Source: Chloroflexota bacterium (GTDB lineage: Bacteria > Chloroflexota > Dehalococcoidia > DSTF01 > JACRBR01). From it: a DNA stretch of 22,889 nt. The translations under genes were made by a program, and so were the position numbers. The stretch lies in NCBI GenBank assembly GCA_016213125.1, contig JACRBR010000044.1:1-22889 (forward strand), written 5' to 3'. Positions 6,801 through 14,020 of this stretch are shown piece by piece (position 1 is the stretch's first letter; the number at the start of each line of letters is the position of its first letter). The notes under the pieces are model-generated. The model ran no database searches. It was not told where the DNA came from and saw nothing but the letters and a program-made list of their open reading frames with translations.

Positions 6801-7269
6801 GCCAGCGGGCCTATAAGCCGAATTCTGTACCCCTCCATCCCCCACGGGGGCCGAAGCCCGCGATACGGGGCGATGCAAGGGCGGTGGCCATCTATCTGGG
6901 CTGCGAGTCGCCCCGCAGCTCAAGCGGCTTACCCGGGACTCTCGGACGGGCAGTCCTTAAGTCGCCGAAGCGACCGCGGTCCCCTATGTAGCCTTGCTCC
7001 GGGTGGGGTTTGCCCGGCCGCCGTGTCGCCACGGCGCCGGTGCGCTCTTACCGCACCATTTCACCCTTACCGGCCTGATCCCCTGACCGCCGCATGCGCG
7101 CCGCCACGTGCGCCGCATCGAGCGCGTCCGGCGCTCACGGGATCAAGCCGGCGGTATGTCTCTGTGGCACTTTCCGTCGCCTCGCGACGCCCTGCCGTTA
7201 GCAGGCACCCTGCCCTGTGGAGTTCGGACTTTCCTCCCCCTTTCGGGAGCGGCCACCCGGCCCGCTGGC
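6801..7269 (-). ncRNA. rnpB: RNase P RNA (bacterial type A)
   Basis: This is the catalytic RNA of ribonuclease P, which removes 5' leaders from pre-tRNAs. Read on the minus strand, the conserved blocks appear in order. GAGGAAAGTCCGAACTCC covers 7219-7236. The GGTAAGGGTGAAA block and the GCGGTAAGAGCGCACCG hairpin lie near 7037-7073. ACCCGGAGCAAGGC lies near 6997-7010. CCCGGGTAAGCC (6926-6937) holds the GGT that pairs with the tRNA CCA end. CAGAATTCGGCTTATAGG lies at the 3' side. The ends are set by a perfect 11-bp P1 helix (7259-7269 with 6801-6811). At 469 nt it is longer than typical type A RNAs (about 350-400), partly from an enlarged hairpin at 7084-7138. It has its own promoter. Confidence 0.95.
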
Positions 7270-7275
7270 GGTTTC

Positions 7276-7303
7276 AGTATACGAGAGACGTGACAGGTGT
7301 TGA
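7276..7303 (-). promoter_or_regulatory. Promoter of the RNase P RNA
   Basis: On the minus strand TATACT (7281-7276) lies 6 bases before the predicted RNA 5' end at 7269. A weak -35, TCAACA (7303-7298), lies 16 bases upstream. The tight match between the -10 position and the P1 helix end supports the call. Confidence 0.65.
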
Positions 7304-7309
7304 CCCGCA

Positions 7310-7330
7310 GCGCGGGCCTTCAGCCCGCGC
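7310..7330 (-). terminator. Hairpin after the RNase HIII gene
   Basis: gcgcgggc / gcccgcgc forms an 8-bp GC stem with a 5-base loop 13 bases beyond the rnhC stop and upstream of the RNase P promoter. There is no T-run. It probably separates the two transcription units. Confidence 0.5.
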
Positions 7331-7343
7331 GTGCCCCGCTGCG

Positions 7344-8285
7344 TTAGCGCACGCGCATTGTGTTCTTGAAATGGAGCTTCGCGAACTCGCCGAGGGCTTC
7401 GCGACCCCTGGAGGCGATCAGCGTGCGAGCGACCGCATCAACCTGCGACGACGCGCCCTTCGGGAGACGCACGCCCGCCTTCGCCCCCAGCTGGTCGAGG
7501 CGCCGGAGGAACTCAGCCCGTGCGAGGATCGAGGCAGCGGCGACGGCGGGGTCGCGCTCGGCGCGCGGCATCTGCACGAGGCGGAGCTCCCGGCCCTTGC
7601 GAAAGAGCGCGTCGCGAATGAGCGACTCATCGCCGAACTGGTCGGCGACGGCGGCCACGGCAGCGGGTGCGCGCTCGCTGACATTCTCGATGGCGCGGGC
7701 GTGGGCCCAGGCGAGGACGCGGTTGACGCTGCCCATCTTGTCCCACAGCTCGTTGTAGCGCGTCGGCATGATGACGATGACCTCGTTCGGGAAGCCGCCG
7801 CGAATCTCGGCCGCCAGCGCTGTCGCCTTCGCGTCGGTCAGCGCCTTGCTGTCGCGGACGCCCAGTTCCTCGAGGACGCGCCAGTTCTCGGCCGTGAGAG
7901 CCACCGCCGCGACGACGAGCGGGCCGAAGTAGTCGCCTTTCCCGCTCTCGTCACTGCCGATCCAGCAGCCGTCGTCCGCCAGCACCGGCTCAACAGCAGT
8001 CACGGGGGCCTTCTTCGACCCCGGGACGGATGGAGCGCCGCCAAGGAGGAGGGCGATGGCGTCGGCCTCGGGCGCGTCCGGGCGATCAAAGACGACCTTC
8101 GTGACGCCGCCCTTCGAGGGATACACGTTGAGGTTCACCGGGCCGGAGGGCAGCGTCATCCGGATGCGGGCGCCGTTCTGCAGCGCCAAGCGCTCGAAGG
8201 AGCCGCGCTGTTCGCCGGCGAATGTCTGCATGGCGACGATGACATTCTCGGATGGGGAGGCGACGGTGATACTCCGTGATGCCAT
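7344..8285 (-). CDS. rnhC: Ribonuclease HIII
   Basis: A 313-residue endoribonuclease that cuts the RNA strand of RNA:DNA hybrids. Residues 1-85 correspond to the TBP-like N-terminal substrate-binding domain that sets type HIII apart from HII. The catalytic core begins with 'IGSDESGKGDYFGPLVVAAV': Asp112 and Glu113 are metal-binding residues and the G-K-G loop matches the family. It continues with 'VRDSKALTDAKA' (third acidic residue) and 'AERDPAVAAASILARAEFL' (fourth acidic residue). ATG 8285 is used although the frame is open much further upstream, because that part overlaps the recombinase gene and 'MASRSITV' fits the domain start. It follows the recombinase gene by 28 bases and is probably in the same transcript. 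Its role is removal of R-loops, primers and misincorporated ribonucleotides. Confidence 0.93.
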   Translation of the reverse strand: MASRSITVASPSENVIVAMQTFAGEQRGSFERLALQNGARIRMTLPSGPVNLNVYPSKGGVTKVVFDRPDAPEADAIALLLGGAPSVPGSKKAPVTAVEPVLADDGCWIGSDESGKGDYFGPLVVAAVALTAENWRVLEELGVRDSKALTDAKATALAAEIRGGFPNEVIVIMPTRYNELWDKMGSVNRVLAWAHARAIENVSERAPAAVAAVADQFGDESLIRDALFRKGRELRLVQMPRAERDPAVAAASILARAEFLRRLDQLGAKAGVRLPKGASSQVDAVARTLIASRGREALGEFAKLHFKNTMRVR

Positions 8286-8313
8286 GCCTACGCCGTTCCC
8301 GTCAAGGACGGCC

Positions 8314-9723
8314 TCACGGGCGCAGGACCACGGCGACACCGTCGTCGTGCACCTCGATGCGGGCGATGACGTCGCGCAGCGTCGACTGGCGCTGGTCGAA
8401 CGCGAGGGTCTCCCACCCCTCGAGGAGCTGCCTGACCGCCTGCTCCCGGCCACGCTTTCGCTCGGCGGCGCTGACGTGCTCGTCGAGGCGGCGCTCGACG
8501 GCCTCGACTGCGTCCTCGGTCGCAAGGCGATCGGCGGCGGCCTGCACACTGAGTTTGCGCATCTTGTCCCGCGTGATGCGCCCGCGGGAGGCGGCATCGA
8601 TGTAGCTCTCGAGCCGCCGGTCGATGGATCGCACGCGGGAGCGCAGGCGCTCAGCCTCGGCCCGCTGCTCGGCCAGGACAGCGGCACCATCGCCGGCCTG
8701 GGGAAAGCCGCATCCGCCCTCGGCGAACATGCGGGCCAGCTCGTCGCGGACGCTGCCCTCCAAGACGTCGGCGCGGCGGGTGTGGTAGCCGCAGATGCTC
8801 TGGTTGGTGCGGGACTCGCACTGGTAGTAGCGGTAGGAGTTGGAGACCGTCTCTCCGGTCTGGCGCTTCCAGGACTGCTTGCGGCTGACGCCGATGAGCT
8901 TGTTTCCGCAGTAGCCGCACTGGGCGATGCCCGACAGCAGGAACTGCGACGACACCCGCGGCGAGAAACTGGTTCGCCGAGCGTTCAGGCGGTCCTGCAC
9001 CAGGTGGAAGTCATCGGGGGAGACGAGCGAGGGGTGCGTGCCGCTCACGTGCACGTTGAATCGGGAGTAGGTCCCCAGGTAGGCGCGGTTACGGAGGATG
9101 TCGCGAATGCTGACCATGCTCCAGTTGGCCCCGCGGCGCGTCTTCAGCGCCTCTTCGTTCAGCCGGCGCGCGATGAGGCGAATGCCCATGTTCTCGTTGA
9201 GGTAGAGGCGGAATATATAACGGACGACGACGGCCTCTTCCGGCACAAGCTCCAGGCGGCGGCGCGCGCCGACCTTGTAGCCGTAGGGCGGGCGCCCAAG
9301 GACCTCGCCCTTCACGGCCTTCCGGCGCATGGCGGCGCGGACGCGATCGCTGAGCCGGCCGTTGGCGCCATCGGTGGTCCACGCAGCCATGAGGGCGGTT
9401 TCGGCGTCCTTCCCGCCGTCGATGGGCGTGACCTGCGCCCCAAGGCCCTCGAGCTGGAAGATGCGGACGGCGGCATCGCGCAGGTCGTGCCCCAGGGACT
9501 GGATCGACGGCACGACGACGACCACCAACCCGCGGTCGCGCTCGCGCAGGAAGGTGACGAGCTGGCGGAAGCCGGGGGCGTGGCCGTTGCTGGAGGGCGC
9601 GTCGGCGAAGGTGCCCGCAACCTCAAAGCCCTGGATGTCGCAAAAGTCCAGGAAGGCCTTGTTTTGTTCGGCCAGCGTCTGCCCGCCCCTCGCGGTCTCG
9701 CGGAAGTATCCGACGGCCCTCAT
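8314..9723 (-). CDS. Large serine recombinase-like protein, resolvase active site degenerate
   Basis: A 469-residue protein with the layout of large serine recombinases. Residues 1-105 have a resolvase fold ('MRAVGYFRETARGGQTLAEQ'), 141-250 are a Recombinase domain ('GRPPYGYKVGARRRLELVPE', 'MGIRLIARRLNEEALKTRRG', 'ILRNRAYLGTY'), and a zinc ribbon has Cys269, Cys272, Cys302 and Cys311. A coiled coil covers about 345-440. Against gamma-delta resolvase, the nucleophile Ser10 is Thr10, Arg45 is Ala49, Asp67 is Gln75, Arg68 is Ser76 and Arg71 is His79; only Arg8 remains. DNA strand exchange is therefore unlikely, while the DNA-binding parts look intact, suggesting a domesticated DNA-binding protein. 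ATG 9723 lies one base after the stop of the zinc-ribbon gene. No attachment sites or cargo are seen. Confidence 0.9.
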   Translation of the reverse strand: MRAVGYFRETARGGQTLAEQNKAFLDFCDIQGFEVAGTFADAPSSNGHAPGFRQLVTFLRERDRGLVVVVVPSIQSLGHDLRDAAVRIFQLEGLGAQVTPIDGGKDAETALMAAWTTDGANGRLSDRVRAAMRRKAVKGEVLGRPPYGYKVGARRRLELVPEEAVVVRYIFRLYLNENMGIRLIARRLNEEALKTRRGANWSMVSIRDILRNRAYLGTYSRFNVHVSGTHPSLVSPDDFHLVQDRLNARRTSFSPRVSSQFLLSGIAQCGYCGNKLIGVSRKQSWKRQTGETVSNSYRYYQCESRTNQSICGYHTRRADVLEGSVRDELARMFAEGGCGFPQAGDGAAVLAEQRAEAERLRSRVRSIDRRLESYIDAASRGRITRDKMRKLSVQAAADRLATEDAVEAVERRLDEHVSAAERKRGREQAVRQLLEGWETLAFDQRQSTLRDVIARIEVHDDGVAVVLRP

Positions 9724-9724
9724 G

Positions 9725-10441
9725 TTATGTATAGAGGATGCGCTCGCAGTTGGGACACTGCACCAGCGTATTCCCTGCCCTTGCCCGATTCACAGCGCTT
9801 ACTGGTAGCGAGATCCGGCACCCCAGGCAGAGGTTGCGGTCCAGCTTTGCGACGCCGCGGCCCTGGTGGACGCGGCGGATATGGTCGTAGCGAGCGAGCA
9901 ACTCCGGATCGATGAGCGCGGCCTGCTTCGAACGCTCGGCCTCGTGGGTGGCAATCTCCGCGGTGCAGCGCTCGACCCGATCGCGGAACTCAGCCTGCTC
10001 GTCGCGCCAGGCTTGCTCGATGGCGGCTAGCTGGGTCTCGGCGGTGCTCAACTCGCCCTGCGCGGCCTCGACGGCGGACAGCGCCTCGAGATCGCGATCT
10101 TCGACAGCCGAGAGATGACGCTTGAGCTGATCGATATCGGCCTGCAGATCGCCAAGCTCCTTGGGATTCTTGATCGATCCGCTGTAGAGCTTCAGCTCGG
10201 CCGGAGCGATCTTCGCTTTCAGTGCGTCGGCCTCCAGCTCTACATCTTTCTGCGACGCTTCGGCGGCGCGCACCGACGCGCGCAACTCCTCCGCGCGCGC
10301 GCGCTGGTCGACCAGATCCTGTGTTTCGCCAAGGCGCGCTTCAGCGTCCGCGAGCGTCGCTCGTCGGCTGTCGAGCGCGAGATCAGTTTCCTGTAACCGG
10401 ACAAGGTCAGCGATACGTGACATCGACAGCGTGGCCACCAT
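9725..10441 (-). CDS. Coiled-coil protein with C4-type zinc ribbon (DUF164 family)
   Basis: A 238-residue cytosolic protein. Residues about 10-185 are an almost unbroken, charge-rich coiled coil interrupted by the conserved 'LYSGSIKNPKELGDLQADID' segment, a hallmark of the family. The C-terminus carries a zinc ribbon with Cys205, Cys208, Cys229 and Cys232 ('CLGCRISLP' and 'CPNCERILY'). In other bacteria the family often sits beside RNase H genes and is thought to act in nucleic-acid handling, with no firm biochemical role known to me. Here it heads a unit with the recombinase-like gene (one-base gap) and rnhC, consistent with that association. GGAG 8 bases upstream supports ATG 10441; the later ATG at codon 7 is an alternative. 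A TATAAT promoter lies upstream. Confidence 0.9.
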   Translation of the reverse strand: MVATLSMSRIADLVRLQETDLALDSRRATLADAEARLGETQDLVDQRARAEELRASVRAAEASQKDVELEADALKAKIAPAELKLYSGSIKNPKELGDLQADIDQLKRHLSAVEDRDLEALSAVEAAQGELSTAETQLAAIEQAWRDEQAEFRDRVERCTAEIATHEAERSKQAALIDPELLARYDHIRRVHQGRGVAKLDRNLCLGCRISLPVSAVNRARAGNTLVQCPNCERILYT

Positions 10442-10546
10442 GCCTGCTCCACCACGTCACTCCGGCGCGCACGCGATCCGTGGCACCGGCGTGGGGACAA
10501 CCGTAGGGACGAATCATTTCGCGAAGAGGATCAGGACGCCGCTGCG

Positions 10547-10577
10547 ATTATAGGCGATCGCCGGGCTTAAGCGGCAA
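10547..10577 (-). promoter_or_regulatory. Promoter for the zinc-ribbon/recombinase/rnhC unit
   Basis: A perfect TATAAT (10552-10547, minus strand) with TTGCCG (10577-10572) as a possible -35 at a long 19-base spacing. It lies in the divergent gap between the zinc-ribbon gene and yceD. Confidence 0.55.
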
Positions 10578-10590
10578 ACGGATTCCGCGA

Positions 10591-10620
10591 TTGACGGGTC
10601 CGCGCGTCACTCGCTACGCT
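10591..10620 (+). promoter_or_regulatory. Promoter for the yceD-rpmF-fab operon
   Basis: TTGACG (10591-10596) and TACGCT (10615-10620) are separated by 18 bases and lie about 50 bases before the yceD start. This fits a sigma-70-type promoter reading away from the zinc-ribbon unit. Confidence 0.5.
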
Positions 10621-10670
10621 GCATATGCCGCGAGGTCCTGCACGTCCCGGTGCGCGGCGGCAGGATCGCG

Positions 10671-11189
10671 ATGCTTCCGATGCTCTACAACGTCTCAACC
10701 ATCCTGAAGGAACACACGGGCGCCTCCCGGGAGTACGACGTCGACGACGACGTGCAGATCGACGGTGAGACGCACAGCCTGCACGGTCATGTGCGCCTGG
10801 ACCGCACCCCGCGCGGCGTCCTCGTGCGGGCAGCGCTGCGGGGAACCGTACAAGCGCCGTGCAGCCGCTGTCTTCGGCCGGCGACGCTGCCGATCGACCT
10901 GGCCATCGAAGAAGAGTTCGTCCCGACGATCGACGTGATCAGCGGCGCCCGCATCGAGACGCTCGAAGGCGAAGAAGACGCGTATCGCATCAGCGCGCGG
11001 CACGAGCTGGATCTGCGCGAGCCCGTACGCCAGTACTGGGCGATGGCAATGCCCATGGCGCCGTTGTGCCGTGAGGACTGCGCGGGACTTTGCCCGGCGT
11101 GCGGAAGCGAGATGAACCCGGAACACGCGTGCGCGCAGCCCCCGTTGGACGAGCGGTGGGCCAAGCTGGCGCGCCTGAACGAAGGGTGA
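10671..11189 (+). CDS. yceD: YceD family protein (DUF177), 23S rRNA accumulation factor
   Basis: A 172-residue protein of the DUF177/YceD family, linked in other bacteria to 23S rRNA accumulation and ribosome large-subunit biogenesis. Family marks are the N-terminal 'MLYNVSTILKEHTGASREYD', the central 'GTVQAPCSRCLRPATLPIDL' with its C-x-x-C pair, and the C-terminal 'CREDCAGLCPACGSEMN', a second cysteine cluster probably binding zinc. An in-frame GTG at 10650 would add seven residues, but AGGA at 10662-10665 is well placed for ATG 10671; ATG 10680 is also possible. The gene lies directly before rpmF, the classic yceD-rpmF pairing, and opens the ribosome/fatty-acid operon. Confidence 0.9.
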   Translation: MLPMLYNVSTILKEHTGASREYDVDDDVQIDGETHSLHGHVRLDRTPRGVLVRAALRGTVQAPCSRCLRPATLPIDLAIEEEFVPTIDVISGARIETLEGEEDAYRISARHELDLREPVRQYWAMAMPMAPLCREDCAGLCPACGSEMNPEHACAQPPLDERWAKLARLNEG

Positions 11190-11262
11190 TGGGCGTCGCA
11201 GGTAGCCCGGTCGGCGGGCGTGGGGTAGACTATCGCGAACCCGAGAGAGGAGCCCCAGTCCG

Positions 11263-11463
11263 TTGCCACCACTGCCAAAGAGGAAATACCCCAAGGCGCG
11301 CCAGGGGAAGCGCCGAAGCCACATGGCCCTGAAGCCAGCGGGCCTGAGCAAGTGCCCCCAGTGCCACGCGGCGCGTCTGCCCCACACCGCCTGTCCCAGC
11401 TGCGGCTTCTACCGCCGCGCCGGCGCTGTGGCGATCAAGAGCGCCAAGACCGCTACCGAGTAG
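11263..11463 (+). CDS. rpmF: 50S ribosomal protein L32
   Basis: A 66-residue protein matching bacterial L32 in length and sequence: 'PPLPKRKYPKARQGKRRSHM' at the N-terminus and a zinc ribbon 'CPQCHAARLPHTACPSCGF' with four cysteines as two C-x-x-C pairs, so this is the zinc-binding form. It is a structural component of the large ribosomal subunit. The start is TTG 11263, where the conserved P-P-L-P-K-R sequence begins; GAGAGGAG lies about 10 bases before it and no in-frame ATG or GTG fits. It lies between yceD and fabD, as is common in bacteria. Confidence 0.95.
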   Translation: MPPLPKRKYPKARQGKRRSHMALKPAGLSKCPQCHAARLPHTACPSCGFYRRAGAVAIKSAKTATE

Positions 11464-11502
11464 CCGTGCCAGCTTCAGCGGAGCGAAGAGCTACACCAAG
11501 CC

Positions 11503-12420
11503 GTGACTGACAGCGCCATCGCATGGGTGTTCCCGGGCCAGGGCGCGCAGGAGTCCGGCATGGGCCGCGACGTCTACGACGCCTTTCCCTCGGCGCGCGA
11601 CCTGTACGAACGGGCGGACGCGGTCCTCGGCAGGCCCATTTCGAAGCTGTGCTTCGAGGGGCCGGACGACGTGCTGGGGAAGACCTTCAACGCGCAGCCG
11701 GCTCTATTCGTGACGTGCATCGCGCTGCTGACGGTTGCGCGGGAGGAGGCCGCACTGGCGGAGGCCCCGGCATTCGTGGCGGGACACAGCCTGGGCGAGT
11801 ACACGGCGCTGACGGCGGCTGGCGCGATCTCGTTTGAGGACGGGTTGCGGCTGGTGGAGACGCGCGGGCGCGTGACACAGGCGGCAGCGGACGCGACACC
11901 GGGCGGCATGGCGGCCGTCATCGGCCTCGACGAGGCGGCCGCGCAGGCGGTGTGCGACGAGGCGGGCGTCGAGCTCTGCAATATCAACTCGCCGGGCCAG
12001 CTCGTGATCGGCGGGGCCAAAGGCAAGATGGTCAGGGCTTGCGAGCTTGCGCTGGCGCGCGGTGCCAAGCGGGCGATCCCGCTCGACGTGAGCGGCGCCT
12101 TCCACACCTCACTAATGGAACCGGCCGTGGCCGAGTTCTCGGCGGCCCTGGCGGCGATAGAGATCAAGCCTCCGCAGGTACCGGTCGTTGCGAACGACGC
12201 CGCGCGGCCGATGACGGAACCGGATGCCATCCGGGCGGAGCTGGCGTACCAGCTCACACATCCCGTGAGGTGGGTACAGTGCGTGGAGTACATGGCCGGG
12301 CAGGGCGTGGACACGTTCGTCGAGATCGGCCCTGGGCGCGTGCTGACAGGGCTGATCAAGCGGATAGCATCGGGGACGACGTTGAAGAACATCAACGGAG
12401 CGGGGTCGGTTTCGTCATGA
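11503..12420 (+). CDS. fabD: Malonyl CoA-acyl carrier protein transacylase
   Basis: A 305-residue enzyme that moves malonyl groups from CoA to the phosphopantetheine arm of acyl carrier protein, feeding fatty-acid elongation. 'AWVFPGQGAQESGMG' opens the domain. The nucleophile elbow 'FVAGHSLGEYTALTAAGAIS' has catalytic Ser96, 'VETRGRVTQ' has the arginine that holds the malonyl carboxylate (Arg121), and 'VSGAFHTSLM' has catalytic His201. 'FVEIGPGRVLTGLIKR' closes the fold. The start is GTG 11503, with only a weak purine-rich stretch upstream. Its TGA overlaps the fabG ATG in an ATGA, indicating translational coupling, and its acceptor protein acpP is encoded three genes downstream. Confidence 0.96.
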   Translation: MTDSAIAWVFPGQGAQESGMGRDVYDAFPSARDLYERADAVLGRPISKLCFEGPDDVLGKTFNAQPALFVTCIALLTVAREEAALAEAPAFVAGHSLGEYTALTAAGAISFEDGLRLVETRGRVTQAAADATPGGMAAVIGLDEAAAQAVCDEAGVELCNINSPGQLVIGGAKGKMVRACELALARGAKRAIPLDVSGAFHTSLMEPAVAEFSAALAAIEIKPPQVPVVANDAARPMTEPDAIRAELAYQLTHPVRWVQCVEYMAGQGVDTFVEIGPGRVLTGLIKRIASGTTLKNINGAGSVSS

Positions 12421-13172
12421 CGCGACTATTCGACCTGACAGGGAAGGTGGCGCTGGTAACCGGGGGGTCGCGCGGGATCGGCCGGTCGATCGCGCTGGCG
12501 CTGCGCGCGCACGGGGCCAAGGTGGCCATCAACTACGCGACGAATGAGATGGCGGCCGAGGAGACGGTCGGGGCGCTGGGAGGCATCGAGAACGCGATCA
12601 TGATCAAGGGCGACGTCGCGGACCCGGCCGTAGGCCCGAGGCTGGTGGAGGAGACGGTCAAGGCGTTCGGGAAGATTGATATCCTCGTGAACAACGCAGG
12701 CGTGACTCGGGATGACCTCATTCTCCGGATGTCGGAGGAGGAGTGGGACACCGTGATCGACACGAACCTGAAGGGGACGTTCACGGTCACCAAGGCCGCG
12801 ATCCGGCCGATGGTGCGGCAACGGCAGGGACGCATCATCTCGGTGGCCAGCGTGGCCGGCATCGTGGGGAACGCGGGGCAGGCGAACTACTCCGCGGCGA
12901 AGGCGGGGATGATCGGATTCACGAAGGCGATCGCGAAGGAGGTGGCCTCGCGGAACATCACCGCGAACGTTGTCGCGCCGGGCTTCGTGGACACGGAGAT
13001 GACGGCATCGCTGACGGCGGCGCAACGAGAAGAGATCATGAAGATGGTTGCGGTCGGGCGCACCGGCACGCCCGAGGACATCGCGCCGGCGGCGGTGTTC
13101 CTGGCATCGGACGAGGCGGCGTACGTGACGGGCCATGTGCTGACGGTGGATGGCGGGCTGGTGATGCACTGA
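12417..13172 (+). CDS. fabG: 3-oxoacyl-[acyl-carrier-protein] reductase
   Basis: A 251-residue short-chain dehydrogenase that reduces 3-oxoacyl-ACP with NADPH, the first reduction in fatty-acid elongation. 'VALVTGGSRGIGRSIALALR' is the nucleotide-binding glycine motif, 'DILVNNAGVTRD' the NNAG motif, and Asn117, Ser145, Tyr158 and Lys162 ('QANYSAAKAG') form the catalytic tetrad. The C-terminal 'FLASDEAAYVTGHVLTVDGG' is standard. ATG 12417 overlaps the fabD stop, and the TGA at 13170-13172 shares its last base with the nusB start, so the genes are translationally coupled. Position between fabD and acpP supports the specific FabG call over other short-chain dehydrogenases. Confidence 0.95.
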   Translation: MTRLFDLTGKVALVTGGSRGIGRSIALALRAHGAKVAINYATNEMAAEETVGALGGIENAIMIKGDVADPAVGPRLVEETVKAFGKIDILVNNAGVTRDDLILRMSEEEWDTVIDTNLKGTFTVTKAAIRPMVRQRQGRIISVASVAGIVGNAGQANYSAAKAGMIGFTKAIAKEVASRNITANVVAPGFVDTEMTASLTAAQREEIMKMVAVGRTGTPEDIAPAAVFLASDEAAYVTGHVLTVDGGLVMH

Positions 13173-13603
13173 TGGCCACAAATCCGCGCAGAAAGTCCCG
13201 GGCCGTGGCGCTGCAGGCGCTCTACGAATCCGACGTTTCGCCCCACGACCCGTTCGAGGCGCTGACCCGGCGAAGCGAAGAAGCGAGCCTGACGGAGGAG
13301 CAGACTGCGTTCGCGCGGACCCTGGTGGAGGGCGTGATCGAGCATCGCGCGGCGATTGACGATGTGATCCGGCAGGCGGCCACGCAGTGGCCGGTGGACC
13401 AGTTGAGCGCGATCGACCGGAATATCCTTCGTCTTGCGATTCGGGAGATCCTCATGAATAATGGGGCGCCCATCCGGGCAGCCATAAACGAGGCCGTGGA
13501 ACTCGCCAAGATCTACGGGAGCGACAGCTCGGCTCGGTTCGTCAATGGTGTGCTTGGATCGGTGAGCATTTCGCTCGCAAACAAGACCAGTCCCGGCAAT
13601 TAG
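13172..13603 (+). CDS. nusB: Transcription antitermination factor NusB
   Basis: A 143-residue all-helical protein of normal NusB length. 'RRKSRAVALQALYESDVSP' is the characteristic N-terminal RNA-binding helix with its arginines, and 'IRQAATQWPVDQLSAIDRNI', 'LRLAIREILMN', 'PIRAAINEAVELAKIYGSD' and 'SARFVNGVLGSV' are the family's signature segments. NusB pairs with ribosomal protein S10 on boxA RNA to prevent premature termination in rRNA operons. Its start shares a base with the fabG stop. acpP begins 24 bases downstream, so it is embedded in the fatty-acid operon, linking membrane synthesis with ribosome production. Confidence 0.95.
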   Translation: MATNPRRKSRAVALQALYESDVSPHDPFEALTRRSEEASLTEEQTAFARTLVEGVIEHRAAIDDVIRQAATQWPVDQLSAIDRNILRLAIREILMNNGAPIRAAINEAVELAKIYGSDSSARFVNGVLGSVSISLANKTSPGN

Positions 13604-13627
13604 CCGGTCCGGAGGAGAGGAACAAAC

Positions 13628-13891
13628 GTGGCCACAGTTTTCGAGCGCGTACGCAAGATCATCGTCGACCAGCTCGGCGTTGAAGAAGACCAGGTAGTGC
13701 CCAGCGCGTCGTTCGTCGACGATCTCAATGCCGACTCCCTCGACCTCGTCGAGTTGATCATGTCCATGGAGGAGGAGTTCTCCAAGGACGGCAAGACGCT
13801 GGAGATCAGCGACGAGGATGCGGAGAAGATCGCGAGCGTGCAGGACGCGGTGGACTACCTGAAGGACCTGGGCCTGGAGGACGAAGGGTAG
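13628..13891 (+). CDS. acpP: Acyl carrier protein
   Basis: An 87-residue acidic protein with the ACP signature 'DDLNADSLDLVELIMSMEEE'; Ser37 in D-S-L carries the 4'-phosphopantetheine arm. The N-terminal 'VFERVRKIIVDQLGVEEDQV' and C-terminal 'SVQDAVDYLKDLG' match AcpP helices I and IV. It shuttles acyl chains between fatty-acid synthesis enzymes, including the FabD and FabG encoded just upstream. The start is GTG 13628, preceded by GGAGGAGAGG at a good distance. It is the last gene before an intrinsic terminator. The helix II-III linker is a few residues longer than in E. coli ('EEFSKDGKTLEIS'). Confidence 0.97.
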   Translation: MATVFERVRKIIVDQLGVEEDQVVPSASFVDDLNADSLDLVELIMSMEEEFSKDGKTLEISDEDAEKIASVQDAVDYLKDLGLEDEG

Positions 13892-13937
13892 GGAGCCGTT
13901 CAGCTTGTCAGCCGGTGAGCATTTCAGCCTTCGGGAG

Positions 13938-13966
13938 CCGCCTCTCTTGAGGCGGTTTTCGTTTGT
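13938..13966 (+). terminator. Intrinsic terminator after acpP
   Basis: ccgcctc / gaggcgg forms a 7-bp stem with a 4-base loop, followed by TTTTCGTTT. It closes the yceD-to-acpP operon 46 bases past the acpP stop. Confidence 0.9.
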
Positions 13967-13985
13967 GTTGGGCCAGCATCGGCTT

Positions 13986-14014
13986 TTGGGCAGGGTTGGG
14001 GACTGACGTACACT
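13986..14014 (+). promoter_or_regulatory. Promoter of tatA-tatC, implying a leaderless transcript
   Basis: TTGGGC (13986-13991) and TACACT (14009-14014) are 17 bases apart. The -10 ends 6 bases before ATG 14021, so transcription would begin at or next to the start codon, and no Shine-Dalgarno is present. Confidence 0.5.
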
Positions 14015-14020
14015 GGCGGT

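Noticed and set aside
5256..8279. A 1007-codon plus-strand open frame
   Set aside because: It runs antisense through both FKBP genes, the RNase P RNA and most of rnhC. Its translation is low-complexity R/A/P-rich and matches nothing; it is a high-GC shadow frame.
8314..9723. Integrated mobile element carried by the serine recombinase
   Set aside because: No attachment-site repeats, cargo genes or composition change flank it; it abuts the upstream gene by one base and its catalytic residues are gone.
8056..9915. A 619-codon plus-strand open frame opposite the recombinase gene
   Set aside because: It is the antisense of the recombinase-like gene with no domain signature or ribosome site, so a codon-bias artefact.
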